From Nonlabens dokdonensis (GTDB taxonomy: Bacteria > Bacteroidota > Bacteroidia > Flavobacteriales > Flavobacteriaceae), in contig NZ_MAAX01000071.1 in NCBI RefSeq assembly GCF_002162835.1, positions 1 to 63,961 of the forward strand: a stretch of 63,961 nt of DNA. The letters are read 5' to 3'. Both the position numbers and the translations under genes were made by a program. How positions within the stretch are numbered: the first letter of the stretch is position 1; each line of letters starts with the position of its first letter. The notes beneath the pieces are model-generated. The model was given only the letters and a program-made list of their open reading frames with translations. It was not told the origin of the DNA and searched no databases. Below, one piece after another: positions 37,097 to 45,388 of this stretch.

Positions 37097-38986
37097 TTAT
37101 TTAATCAGCTCATAACTTCTAGAAACAAATTCTGTTAGCTTTTCACCTTTCAGTAAACCTTGAGATAATTTGGCAAGATCAACAGCTTGCTGTATCAATC
37201 CAGATTTTTTCTCTTCATCTTTTTCATTAAAGATAGATTGTACTAGGTCACTGTTACCATTAACAACAAGATTGTACATATCTGGCATATTACCGAAGCC
37301 CATCATACCACCGCCACCGGTTGCTTGCATCTCTTTCATACGACGCATAAATTCTGGTTGTGTAATCATAAATGGAGCTGCGTCACTGCTCATCGCTTCT
37401 ACTTGTACGGTGTAGCTTGTGTCTGCAATTGTTTCAGTGATTGTCTTTTGAAGTGCTTCTTTTTCTTCGTCAGAAAGTTTTGAAATCTGCTCTTCTTCTT
37501 TCTTTATCAAATTATCTACATGATCTGCATCTACTCTTACAAAAGAGATATTCTCTTTAGAAGATTCTAATTTTTGCATTAAATGCGATACAATCGGTGA
37601 ATCTAGCAACAACACCTCATAACCTTTTTTCTTTGCTGCAGCAGTATAAGAGTGTTGTTCTTCTTTGTTAGATGCATAAAGAATCACCGTTTTATCATCC
37701 TTATCGGTTTGAGCTGGTTTAATTTTTTCTACTAACTCATCCCATAAATAATAATCGCCATCTACAGTTGGGTACAAGGCAAACTTATCTGCTTTATCAA
37801 AGAATTTATCTTCACTCAACATTCCATATTCAATCACGATTTTAATATCGTTCCATTTCTCTTCAAAAGCTTTTCTATCTTCATTAAAAAGACTTTTCAG
37901 CTTATCTGCCACTTTACGCGTGATGTAGCTAGAGATCTTCTTTACAGCACCATCTGCTTGTAGGTATGAACGAGAAACATTTAATGGAATATCAGGTGAA
38001 TCAATTACACCACGCAACATAGTCAAGAATTCTGGAACGATTCCCTCTACATTATCCGTAACAAAAACTTGATTTTGATACAATTGTATGCGATCCTTTT
38101 GCACATTTAGATCTTGTGTCATCTTAGGGAAATATAATATTCCCGTTAAGTTGAAAGGATAATCTACATTTAAGTGAATATTAAATAACGGCTCCTCAAA
38201 TTGCATAGGATACAACTCACGGTAGAAATTTTTATAATCTTGATCTTCTAAATCTGCTGGTTGCTTTGTCCATGCTGGATCAGGATTATTAATAATATTA
38301 TCTACTTCTTGAGTAGGTGCTGGATCTTCTTCTTTTGCTCCTTCAGGCTTTTCTAAAGTTTCTGTTTTAGTACCAAACTTAATCGGCACTGGCATGAACT
38401 TGTTGTATTTATTCAGTAACTCATTAATACGACTTTCTTCTAGAAACTCAGTTTCGTCATCTGAGATATGTAAAATAATTTCCGTACCAAAGTTTTCTTT
38501 CTCTGCTGGCTCGATAGTATAATTAGGCGATCCATCACAAGTCCAGTGCACCGCTGGTTCATCTTTAAATGACTTAGTGATAATCTCTACTTGATCTGCG
38601 ACCATAAAAGCAGAATAGAAACCTAAACCAAAATGCCCTATAATACCACTATCCTTTGCGGTGTCTTTATATTTCTCTAGGAATTCTTCAGCTCCAGAAA
38701 AAGCTACCTCGTTGATGTACTTTTGCACCTCATCTTCGGTCATTCCTAGACCTTGATCAATAATATGAAGTTTTTTACCTTCTTTATCGATTTTAATTTC
38801 AATTTTTTGATCTCCTAATTCCACACTTGCCTCTCCTATTCTAGCAAGGTGTTGTAATTTAAGAGTCGCATCAGTTGCGTTAGAAACGAGTTCTCTCAAG
38901 AAAATCTCGTGATCGCTGTATAAAAACTTCTTAATAAGCGGGAAAATATTTTCTACCGCTACGTTAATGGTTCCTTTTTGTGACAT
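37097..38986 (-). CDS. htpG: Molecular chaperone HtpG (Hsp90)
   Basis: 629 residues, normal length. GHKL ATPase motifs: ELVSNATDATLKL near residue 34, HIIDQGLGMTEDEV near 75-90, GHFGLGFYSAFMVADQ near 117-132 and FGTEIILHI near 166. The middle-domain catalytic loop includes SRSYLQAD. It is an ATP-dependent cytoplasmic chaperone. The gene stands alone, with palindrome copy 11 36 nt before its start. Confidence 0.97.
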   Translation of the reverse strand: MSQKGTINVAVENIFPLIKKFLYSDHEIFLRELVSNATDATLKLQHLARIGEASVELGDQKIEIKIDKEGKKLHIIDQGLGMTEDEVQKYINEVAFSGAEEFLEKYKDTAKDSGIIGHFGLGFYSAFMVADQVEIITKSFKDEPAVHWTCDGSPNYTIEPAEKENFGTEIILHISDDETEFLEESRINELLNKYNKFMPVPIKFGTKTETLEKPEGAKEEDPAPTQEVDNIINNPDPAWTKQPADLEDQDYKNFYRELYPMQFEEPLFNIHLNVDYPFNLTGILYFPKMTQDLNVQKDRIQLYQNQVFVTDNVEGIVPEFLTMLRGVIDSPDIPLNVSRSYLQADGAVKKISSYITRKVADKLKSLFNEDRKAFEEKWNDIKIVIEYGMLSEDKFFDKADKFALYPTVDGDYYLWDELVEKIKPAQTDKDDKTVILYASNKEEQHSYTAAAKKKGYEVLLLDSPIVSHLMQKLESSKENISFVRVDADHVDNLIKKEEEQISKLSDEEKEALQKTITETIADTSYTVQVEAMSSDAAPFMITQPEFMRRMKEMQATGGGGMMGFGNMPDMYNLVVNGNSDLVQSIFNEKDEEKKSGLIQQAVDLAKLSQGLLKGEKLTEFVSRSYELIK

Positions 38987-39022
38987 AATATTATTTTGTT
39001 CTATTTATAAGGTTAAATATTC

Positions 39023-39038
39023 CGCTTTCGCGAAAGCG
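39023..39038. repeat. Highly iterated palindrome, copy 11
   Basis: Exact CGCTTTCGCGAAAGCG, intergenic, 36 nt before the htpG start. It is one of only two intergenic copies not near a stop codon. Confidence 0.95.
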
Positions 39039-39357
39039 GACTTCTCAATAACATTTCCACCATTTCAAGCCTTATACCAATTAAAGAATAGTGACAAGCT
39101 GGCAGCAATTTATTTGTTTAAAACTACCGATGATAGATTCAAATCTACCGATATTCAAATGCAGCTTTAGTAAACTTTTTATACTATTCATATTTGCACT
39201 GTTCATTGAAAGTTAAGAAATACAATTTTAGGGGAAGGAGCCGCGGCGAGAAATTGCCCGGCTTTTCTTTCCTTTAATTTAGACATGAATTGGTGAATAT
39301 TTTTTAAAATTCAAAAGCTTATCGTTTCAAAGCTACCAATCATGGAATGACACTTTT

Positions 39358-39507
39358 ATGAATTGGCAAAAACTAGAACTTTTGTCAGTAATTATGGATA
39401 ACGTGGTAACAGCGCTCCATGATATTTCTCCTTCACTCATATTGATCTACGAGATCAATTTCAGGTCGAGCCCGAAAAGCCTGTTTCAACGAGTAGGGAC
39501 CAATTAA
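39358..39507 (+). CDS. Possible 49-residue protein leading the DUF2589 operon
   Basis: ATG 39358 to TAA 39507, ending 12 nt before the DUF2589 start. The product starts MNWQKLELLSVIMDNVVTA and ends LFQRVGTN; no membrane helix. It occupies DNA that also folds into hairpins, so it may be a chance frame in a leader RNA. Nothing identifies it. Confidence 0.25.
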   Translation: MNWQKLELLSVIMDNVVTALHDISPSLILIYEINFRSSPKSLFQRVGTN

Positions 39508-39519
39508 AAAATATTTATT

Positions 39520-40428
39520 ATGGCAAATAGTCCATCAAATTACAACCCAGGTCAAGAATTATCTGACCTAAACTTTTCATCTCTTATTGGAGGTCCGTTA
39601 GGAGCAATAGTAGATGCTCAGAGTAAAGCCGCATTATCTACTGTAGATTTTGTGAAAAGTGTAGGATTCACTCCAGATAGTGAAGATGAAACAACTGGAG
39701 AAATTACACCAGGAGAGCCTATTTATGTGAGTTTTAAATATCCTAAAATGGTACAACCTTATCAACCAGGAGTTGTCGATAAACTTGACGATATTACCAT
39801 AAAAACTGGTGGAAGTGATTACGAAGTAGGCGATGTATTGAGCGTCTCAGGTTTATCTGTTACAGTTGCCACAATAGACTCTGGAGGTGCAATATTGACA
39901 ATTTCATATAGTGCCGATGGAACGAATAATATCACAGCAGCTACTGATGTCCCTGGAATAGGAGGTGCAGGAACTGGTGGTGAATTTGATATTACTACCG
40001 AAGATATTTCTTCTGTTCCAGCTGTTTTTGAAGAGATGAAGTTAGAAGTTCCTATTCTAACGATGATGCCTATTCCTTTTATCCGCGTTGAGGAAGGTAA
40101 TATAGACTTCAATGCAAAAATTACCAGTATGGAATATAGTCGCGTGGGAACTCAGTTTAAATTTGGAACCAGTGCCTCAATGACTAATAAGAATACGAAT
40201 AAGAATTATTCCTTTGCTGGTTCTTTTAACTTCAATGAAAACGTTAATACTGTAAATCTTAAGACCAATATATCTTACCAACGCAATACTCGTCAAGGAA
40301 GTAAAGTGGATAAGACCTTTCACATGGGTGTAAAAATTAAAGTGGTACAAGACGAGATGCCTGAAGGAATGGAAAAATTACTAAACATTCTAGAAGGAGC
40401 AATTGTAGCGCAACCTTCTGGAAACTAA
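39520..40428 (+). CDS. DUF2589 family protein with an inserted GGSxYxxGD domain
   Basis: 302 residues, no signal peptide, so cytoplasmic. The N-terminus (ELSDLNFSSLIGGPLGAIVD AQSKAALSTVDFVKS) and the later segment EVPILTMMPIPFIRVEEGNI DFNAKI (about 174-200) are those of DUF2589. Between them, about residues 88-165, lies an insertion DITIKTGGSDYEVGDVLSV...GGAILTISY...GGAGTGGEFDI resembling the glycine-rich GGSGYxxGD modules of phage tail and adhesin proteins. The C-terminal part (KFGTSASMTNKNTNKNYSF, TNISYQRNTRQGS) looks like a beta-strand self-assembly region. First firm gene of a seven-gene operon; function unknown. Confidence 0.75.
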   Translation: MANSPSNYNPGQELSDLNFSSLIGGPLGAIVDAQSKAALSTVDFVKSVGFTPDSEDETTGEITPGEPIYVSFKYPKMVQPYQPGVVDKLDDITIKTGGSDYEVGDVLSVSGLSVTVATIDSGGAILTISYSADGTNNITAATDVPGIGGAGTGGEFDITTEDISSVPAVFEEMKLEVPILTMMPIPFIRVEEGNIDFNAKITSMEYSRVGTQFKFGTSASMTNKNTNKNYSFAGSFNFNENVNTVNLKTNISYQRNTRQGSKVDKTFHMGVKIKVVQDEMPEGMEKLLNILEGAIVAQPSGN

Positions 40429-40440
40429 AACCAACCAACT

Positions 40441-41142
40441 ATGGTAAAGCTTAAAGATTATTTAGGAACATTAATCTCTGGCGTGAACCAAGCGCGTGTA
40501 ATGGCAGACGTTGAGTCTGCCAAGATCGCGCAGGCTTATGCAAGTGATAACATTTTAAAACACTTCCCTATCCCTAGATTTAGGGCGCAAGATGTGGAAC
40601 TAGATATACCTGTAGCTATAGATAGTTTTGATGAGCAGGCTGTAGAGGATTATCAACCTATTGATAATAAATCATTTAACAGCAGCACTTACCAAAGTAT
40701 GAAAGATGCTGCAAAAGTATCTTCCTTTTCACGAGAGACCTCAAGATTTTTGAACTCAGAGATTGCAAAAAAATCAAAAGAATTAGAAAAGGAAATGAAA
40801 GCAAACGAATCAAAGGAAATCGCCTTTTTAAAATACGAAGAAAAGATGACAGCTGCTTTTACTGATGCTATTGAGATGGATAAAGTTTCTGTAAACGAGC
40901 GTGAAGATATGATTAATAAATACCGTCAAATTCTCAAAAATAAAGTCTATGAAGATGTGAAAACAAGACAAGTAACTAACACATTAGAAAATGCTCAAGT
41001 AATTGTCGAGGCGTCCAAATTAAGAGACATACCTAATGAAAATATTGTACGAATCAAGTTAAAACTATTTGAAGACGGCATGGAATGGCATACCTCTGAA
41101 GATGAAAATGGAGATAGAACCTCTGTATTAACACCAGAATAA
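40441..41142 (+). CDS. DUF2589-operon protein of unknown function
   Basis: 233 residues, cytoplasmic. The opening KLKDYLGTLISGVNQARVMA resembles in style the start of the preceding DUF2589 protein (amphipathic N-terminal helix, then ESAKIAQAYASDNILKHFPI and PRFRAQDVELDIPVAI). The middle is a charged coiled coil (about 95-150, KKSKELEKEMKANESKE) and the end is acidic. Possibly a partner or paralogue of the DUF2589 protein. It begins 12 nt after that gene. Confidence 0.65.
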   Translation: MVKLKDYLGTLISGVNQARVMADVESAKIAQAYASDNILKHFPIPRFRAQDVELDIPVAIDSFDEQAVEDYQPIDNKSFNSSTYQSMKDAAKVSSFSRETSRFLNSEIAKKSKELEKEMKANESKEIAFLKYEEKMTAAFTDAIEMDKVSVNEREDMINKYRQILKNKVYEDVKTRQVTNTLENAQVIVEASKLRDIPNENIVRIKLKLFEDGMEWHTSEDENGDRTSVLTPE

Positions 41143-41147
41143 TAATA

Positions 41148-41693
41148 ATGAGAAAATCAGTTATAGAACCAGCGTCCCAAATTAAGGAGGAACTATTTAA
41201 AGTATCTCTATTTGTTGATAAATTCCAAACACAACATATTGAGATAATTGATTTATGGATGACATTCATAAAAAATCTAGAGGACATGCTCAAAAAGTAC
41301 GGTTATAGAGAAACAGCTGAGATTTCAGGATATCGTGCTGCAATCTTGAATAATATGAACTCAATTGATAAAAAAAAACGAACAAGCTCAAAAGTAAAAC
41401 GTCAGGCTGCTCTTGCAACAGTACAACCTATACAACAATTGTTGAGCGACAAACTCAATGAATTGGAGCAAAAAATTGAAACAGTAAGAGCAATGATCAA
41501 ACAAATCATGATACCTGCTAAGGACGCTGGAATGATTAATTACGATAAGAATAATGACTTTACAGCTTACCTAGAATCATTACTTGCTCAGTTCAAATCT
41601 CATGAACAGCTAGCACCTGGAATCAACAGCGCTATTGCAAGCATTGGTAAATATGATGTGCTTAAAATTATTGCTGAAGAAATAGAATTTTAA
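41148..41693 (+). CDS. Alpha-helical coiled-coil protein of unknown function
   Basis: 181 residues, no signal peptide. Predicted almost entirely helical: FVDKFQTQHIEIIDLWMTFI, KVKRQAALATVQPIQQLLSD and KLNELEQKIETVRAMIKQIM. A Lys-rich loop (DKKKRTSSKVKR) lies near residue 70. It starts 5 nt after the preceding gene and 50 nt before a lipoprotein gene. No family recognised. Confidence 0.65.
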   Translation: MRKSVIEPASQIKEELFKVSLFVDKFQTQHIEIIDLWMTFIKNLEDMLKKYGYRETAEISGYRAAILNNMNSIDKKKRTSSKVKRQAALATVQPIQQLLSDKLNELEQKIETVRAMIKQIMIPAKDAGMINYDKNNDFTAYLESLLAQFKSHEQLAPGINSAIASIGKYDVLKIIAEEIEF

Positions 41694-41743
41694 CTTTAAA
41701 TAGAATCCTTAAATTACACACTCTAATCTTTAAATCAACCCAA

Positions 41744-42280
41744 ATGAAAAAAATTATTTTTAAAACAATTGCAGTAATAGCAGTTATGCTAGCTGTTACA
41801 TCTTGTGTAGAAAACAATTGTGAAACACTTACACCAGAACAAATTGCTGAAAACTGGGAAAATACTTCCGGACGTATCAATCACAAAGAGGCTAACGAGT
41901 TAGAAGAAAACTACGTAAGATTTTTATACCAAGGTTCTCGAGACTCACTTCTTACTGAGTCTGGTGAAGTTTATCAAGACACTAGAGAAGTATGGTTTGA
42001 CATAGAAGAACTCAAAAACTACATTAACTACGTGGAACAATATGGAAAGGACAAAAAGTATGATAATTTAGGAATACGTGTTTACTTAGGTTCTAAAGCA
42101 CCTCAAAAAAATGGAAAAGCACAAACGACTGTCTTCTTTTATGGAACAGGTCGTTTTGCTGGAGTTAAAAAATTACAAGGTGACGATGGAGGTGCCATTG
42201 TAGAACCTAACCTACCTGGAGCTGATGGGCTAAATAAAGGAAACTCTGGAATGCCACCTAATGGATTACAATACCCATAA
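41744..42280 (+). CDS. Putative lipoprotein of the DUF2589 operon
   Basis: 178 residues. Signal with lipobox VTSC (Cys22). The mature protein (CETLTPEQIAENWENTSGRI, EVWFDIEELKNYINYVEQYG, LGIRVYLGSKAP, TTVFFYGTG) shows a compact alpha/beta domain that I have no name for. The tail is Gly/Pro/Asn-rich (EPNLPGADGLNKGNSGMPPN). It sits between the cytoplasmic DUF2589-type genes and a 7-TM protein (3-nt gap), so it may be the outer sensing partner of the following signalling module (inference). Confidence 0.7.
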   Translation: MKKIIFKTIAVIAVMLAVTSCVENNCETLTPEQIAENWENTSGRINHKEANELEENYVRFLYQGSRDSLLTESGEVYQDTREVWFDIEELKNYINYVEQYGKDKKYDNLGIRVYLGSKAPQKNGKAQTTVFFYGTGRFAGVKKLQGDDGGAIVEPNLPGADGLNKGNSGMPPNGLQYP

Positions 42281-42283
42281 AAT

Positions 42284-42928
42284 ATGGTTTATGATTATAC
42301 ATATTACTATACCTCTTTGACAATTATTTATTTATTAATTGTTCTAGCTACATATGTATGCATCAATAATTGGCATCACCTTAAAAAAACCAAGGAATGG
42401 ATTTTTCTACCATTCTTTGGTTTTACTATTATAATTGAAATAATTAGTGAATATTATGTGGAGGTATTAAATAGCAGCCCTGCATACCTTTTAGATATTT
42501 ATACACTCCTATCAATTATTTTTGCTATCTACTGGTTTTATAGTTATCTTAAATTAAAGGCCTTAGCAAGTATAAGCATCATAATCGTGGTTGTAAGTTA
42601 CCTGCTTAATCTTTATGATGTTAGCATCTATAATAATGAATTACCAGCATTGGCAATAGCTTCTGCATTAATAATAACGGTAAATGTTTTTATATTCTTT
42701 AATCAAATCTTATTGAAGAATAACATTAATAAGTTCAAATTACACAGGCCATTTTGGATAGCATTGGGTTTGTTTGTTTGGCACATTAACTCTATGCCAT
42801 TTGTTCTATTTTTACCTAATCTCAATAGATTAACATGGCAAGTAAGTGGTGTCTTAGTATTTATAAATGTAATCATGTACGGCTGTTTCATTTATGGTTT
42901 GCGCATAAAACAAACGTATGATGACTAA
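42284..42928 (+). CDS. Seven-helix membrane protein, probable sensor module
   Basis: 214 residues made of about seven membrane helices with short loops: SLTIIYLLIVLATYVCI, WIFLPFFGFTIIIEIIS, YLLDIYTLLSIIFAIYWFY, SISIIIVVVSYLLNL, LAIASALIITVNVFIFF, FWIALGLFVWHINSMPF and VSGVLVFINVIMYGCF. It contains no soluble domain. Its 3' end overlaps the histidine kinase gene by 11 nt, and that kinase has only one membrane helix and no input domain. I infer that this protein supplies the sensing part. Confidence 0.75.
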   Translation: MVYDYTYYYTSLTIIYLLIVLATYVCINNWHHLKKTKEWIFLPFFGFTIIIEIISEYYVEVLNSSPAYLLDIYTLLSIIFAIYWFYSYLKLKALASISIIIVVVSYLLNLYDVSIYNNELPALAIASALIITVNVFIFFNQILLKNNINKFKLHRPFWIALGLFVWHINSMPFVLFLPNLNRLTWQVSGVLVFINVIMYGCFIYGLRIKQTYDD

Positions 42929-43718
42929 TTACAATTATTTTATAGGCATTTTTATTTTTATGTTAGTGATCACCATTGGCATAATTTCTCTATTTCTAAC
43001 ATTCAACAAGAGAAAGAATCAGTTACTACAAGAAAAGCTAGAAGAAAGACTAGCAGCACAAAAAAGACAACATAAAAGTGAGTTAAATGCTTTACGCAGT
43101 CAGCTCAATCCTCATTTTGTGCACAATAGTTTAAATGCCATTCAGTACTACATACAACGTAATGAGGTAGAAATTTCAGAGCATTATCTGACTAAGTTTT
43201 CAAAACTCATGAGGCTTTTTTTTGATTATTCTCGTAAAAAACAAATTACCCTAGAAGAAGAGATCTCATTTTTAAATAAATACCTAGAAATTGAGAAAAT
43301 GAGATTTGAAGAAAAACTGAATTACAAAATAACTATTGACCCAGAATTAGACACAGATAATACGGTGATCCCTACCATGCTATTACAACCTATGGTAGAG
43401 AATTCAGTTAATCATGGTATTTTTCACAAACCTGAACCAGGATTTATAGAAATATCTTTTGAAAAAGACAGTACTAAAAATGGATATAACTTACATATCA
43501 TTGATGATGGAATAGGTTTAAAAAAATCTAAAGAGCTCCATGCACAACATAAAACAACTACTAAGGCGCATAGCAGTGAGGTTATTAAAGAAAGGATTTC
43601 AATTCTTAACGATAGCAAAGAATGGCATATAAGCTATGACATAGTTGACCGATCCCAAAAAAGCTCTACCACTGGAACGGCAATTTGTATGACTTTTAAA
43701 AACCTAGCAGAACAATGA
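42918..43718 (+). CDS. LytS-type histidine kinase without sensor domain
   Basis: 266 residues. One N-terminal membrane helix (YFIGIFIFMLVITIGIISLF, about 6-28), a linker coiled coil, then the His_kinase domain: RSQLNPHFVHNSLNAIQYYI (phospho-His near 60; VHN replaces the usual VFN or IFN), N box QPMVENSVNHG and G box DDGIGLKK. It overlaps the 7-TM gene by 11 nt and the regulator gene by 4 nt. The kinase core is closest in this window to that of the propeller kinase. Confidence 0.9.
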   Translation: MMTNYNYFIGIFIFMLVITIGIISLFLTFNKRKNQLLQEKLEERLAAQKRQHKSELNALRSQLNPHFVHNSLNAIQYYIQRNEVEISEHYLTKFSKLMRLFFDYSRKKQITLEEEISFLNKYLEIEKMRFEEKLNYKITIDPELDTDNTVIPTMLLQPMVENSVNHGIFHKPEPGFIEISFEKDSTKNGYNLHIIDDGIGLKKSKELHAQHKTTTKAHSSEVIKERISILNDSKEWHISYDIVDRSQKSSTTGTAICMTFKNLAEQ

Positions 43719-44458
43719 GTATCAAAACAATAATTATAGACGACGAGCCTAAAGCGATTGCTATACTTGCCGATAAAATCAAAAGATTCTGTCCAGAATT
43801 AGAGGTAGTAGCATCTATTAGCAAACCTCAAGATGCATTTGATTCTATAAATGAATACCAGCCCGATCTCGTGTTTATAGATATAGCGATGCCTGGCATG
43901 ACTGGATTTGATATTTTACAACAGTTTACACATCCTAATTTTGAAATAATTTTTGCCACCGCTTTTGATCAGTATGCCCTTGATGCCATAAAGCACTGTG
44001 CTATAGGTTACCTAGTAAAACCTATAGATAACGAAGATTTAGTAGAGGCTGTTGTCAATGCTACTCGTAATATAGAGGATAAAAATGCCTTAGAAAAAAA
44101 TAAGCTGCTTATTGAAAACTTGGGCGTTCAAAAATTTCAAAAGAAAAAAATTGTAATCCCATCTACCGAAGGACTTGAATTTGTGAAAGTAAAAACTATT
44201 AGTCATTTTGAAGGCGTAGATGGTTATACAAAAATTCATTTATCAAATAGAAAGGCTATGCTTAGTTCTCACAGTATAGGTCATTTTAAAAAATTATTGA
44301 ACATAGAAGATTTTTACCACGTTCATAAGTCATATGTCATTAATATGTCCTTTGTAGAACGCTATTTAAACGATGGGTATGTAGTACTTCAAGGTGACAT
44401 AAGTATACCAGTGAGTAGAGCTAAGCGAGCTGAATTTCTCAATCAATTAAAACAATAA
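43715..44458 (+). CDS. LytTR-family response regulator
   Basis: 247 residues. Receiver: IIDDEP, phospho-Asp in LVFIDIAMPG, Thr in IFATAFDQYAL, Lys in LVKPID. LytTR domain: TISHFEGVDGYTKIHL and FYHVHKSYVINM. It overlaps the kinase gene by 4 nt (ATGA) and closes the operon. It may control its own DUF2589 operon (inference). Confidence 0.93.
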   Translation: MSIKTIIIDDEPKAIAILADKIKRFCPELEVVASISKPQDAFDSINEYQPDLVFIDIAMPGMTGFDILQQFTHPNFEIIFATAFDQYALDAIKHCAIGYLVKPIDNEDLVEAVVNATRNIEDKNALEKNKLLIENLGVQKFQKKKIVIPSTEGLEFVKVKTISHFEGVDGYTKIHLSNRKAMLSSHSIGHFKKLLNIEDFYHVHKSYVINMSFVERYLNDGYVVLQGDISIPVSRAKRAEFLNQLKQ

Positions 44459-44491
44459 ACCGTTGTTTAACTAATAGGCTAAGTATAGTCT

Positions 44492-44507
44492 CGCTTTCGC
44501 GAAAGCG
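44492..44507. repeat. Highly iterated palindrome, copy 12
   Basis: Exact CGCTTTCGCGAAAGCG, 33 nt after the LytTR stop, symmetric for 22 bp with flanking TCT/AGA, then ATCAAAAACAAC. Confidence 0.95.
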
Positions 44508-44553
44508 AGATCAAAAACAACAGTTATAACAATATATAAAGTATAAGAAGTTT

Positions 44554-44561
44554 TAATTTTG
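44554..44561 (+). promoter_or_regulatory. Candidate -7 box TAATTTTG
   Basis: Perfect TAnnTTTG match 17 nt before the GTG start of the methyltransferase gene; no TTG at -33. Confidence 0.4.
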
Positions 44562-44578
44562 CTTAAAAATACAATTAG

Positions 44579-45307
44579 GTGGACAAGCATTCTGATTTAT
44601 ACGGCAAGGCGCTCATTGACTTTAATAACGGTAATTATACAGAAGATTTACACGTGCTTAGTCCTACCATGGAAGATGATGTTTTACCACTTCCCTATTT
44701 ATTTAGATTATATGAAGAAATGCCTCCTATTGAAAAAAAGGCATTGTCGTTATGTAAAGGGAACGTTCTAGACGTAGGCGCTGGCGCTGGATCGCATAGC
44801 GTTTATTTAGAGAGCAAAAAATTTAATATTACCGCTTTAGACCAAAGTGATGGTGCTATAAAAGTGCTCCATCAAAGACTTCAAAAACCTAATTCTACAA
44901 TTATAAAAGAAAACATCTGGCAACACAACGGTCGTTATGATACCATTTTGTTGCTGATGAATGGCACTGGAATATTTGAAAAATTAGAGAAAGTACCGCT
45001 ATGTCTAGAATTGCTTAAAAATATGCTATCTGAAAATGGACAAATTCTTTTAGACAGTTCTGATTTAAAATTTCTTTTTGAAGATCCAGAAGATGGAGGT
45101 TTATGGGTAGATTCTAGTAAAGAATATTACGGAGAAGTGAGCTTTTCATTACAATATAAAAAAGTAGAGTCAGAATTATTTGACTGGCTGTATATGGATT
45201 TTGAACTTCTTAAAAGTTATGCTGTTGCTGCAGGATTTCAAATAGAATGTGTTTATAAAGGCGACCATCATGATTACCTAGCAAGATTAACTATTGCAAT
45301 AGGATAA
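44579..45307 (+). CDS. SAM-dependent methyltransferase
   Basis: 242 residues, GTG start at 44579. Class I methyltransferase: motif I VLDVGAGAGSHSVYL near residue 65-80, ITALDQSDGAIKVL (acidic residue binding SAM ribose) near 86-99, and YDTILLLMNGTGIFEKLE near 121-138. The substrate is unknown. Monocistronic, with its own -7 box. Confidence 0.87.
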   Translation: MDKHSDLYGKALIDFNNGNYTEDLHVLSPTMEDDVLPLPYLFRLYEEMPPIEKKALSLCKGNVLDVGAGAGSHSVYLESKKFNITALDQSDGAIKVLHQRLQKPNSTIIKENIWQHNGRYDTILLLMNGTGIFEKLEKVPLCLELLKNMLSENGQILLDSSDLKFLFEDPEDGGLWVDSSKEYYGEVSFSLQYKKVESELFDWLYMDFELLKSYAVAAGFQIECVYKGDHHDYLARLTIAIG

Positions 45308-45388
45308 TTATACTTGTTAAATTTGAAATAAATCAACTGCTGCGTTACGCATCATCTACTATCTTTAAGACTAAAAGAAGTAGGAATT

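Larger units (their letters stand above)
38987..39519. other. Long region between htpG and the DUF2589 operon
   Basis: 533 bp. It contains palindrome copy 11, a conspicuously GC-rich segment (39231-39263) in an AT-rich genome with partly self-complementary ends (GGAAGGAGCC / GGCTTTTCTTTCC), a perfect hairpin TTGATC-N5-GATCAA (39442-39458), a CAGG...CCTG pair (39462-39483) and a 49-codon ORF (39358-39507). The last 160 nt look like a structured leader or a small gene of the following operon. Confidence 0.55.

Noticed and set aside
38967-39170. A 67-codon plus-strand frame reading through palindrome copy 11 (contains FAKAD)
   Set aside because: It starts inside the htpG 5' end in antisense and has no family or signal; the AFAKA peptide is just the palindrome translated.
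39231-39263. tRNA or rRNA fragment in the GC-rich stretch before the DUF2589 operon
   Set aside because: No T-loop, anticodon arm or known rRNA segment can be recognised; only partial self-complementarity is seen.
39520-41693. A prophage or tail-like injection system around the DUF2589 genes
   Set aside because: No sheath, tube, baseplate, terminase, portal or integrase genes are present; only a short GGSxYxxGD motif recalls phage proteins.
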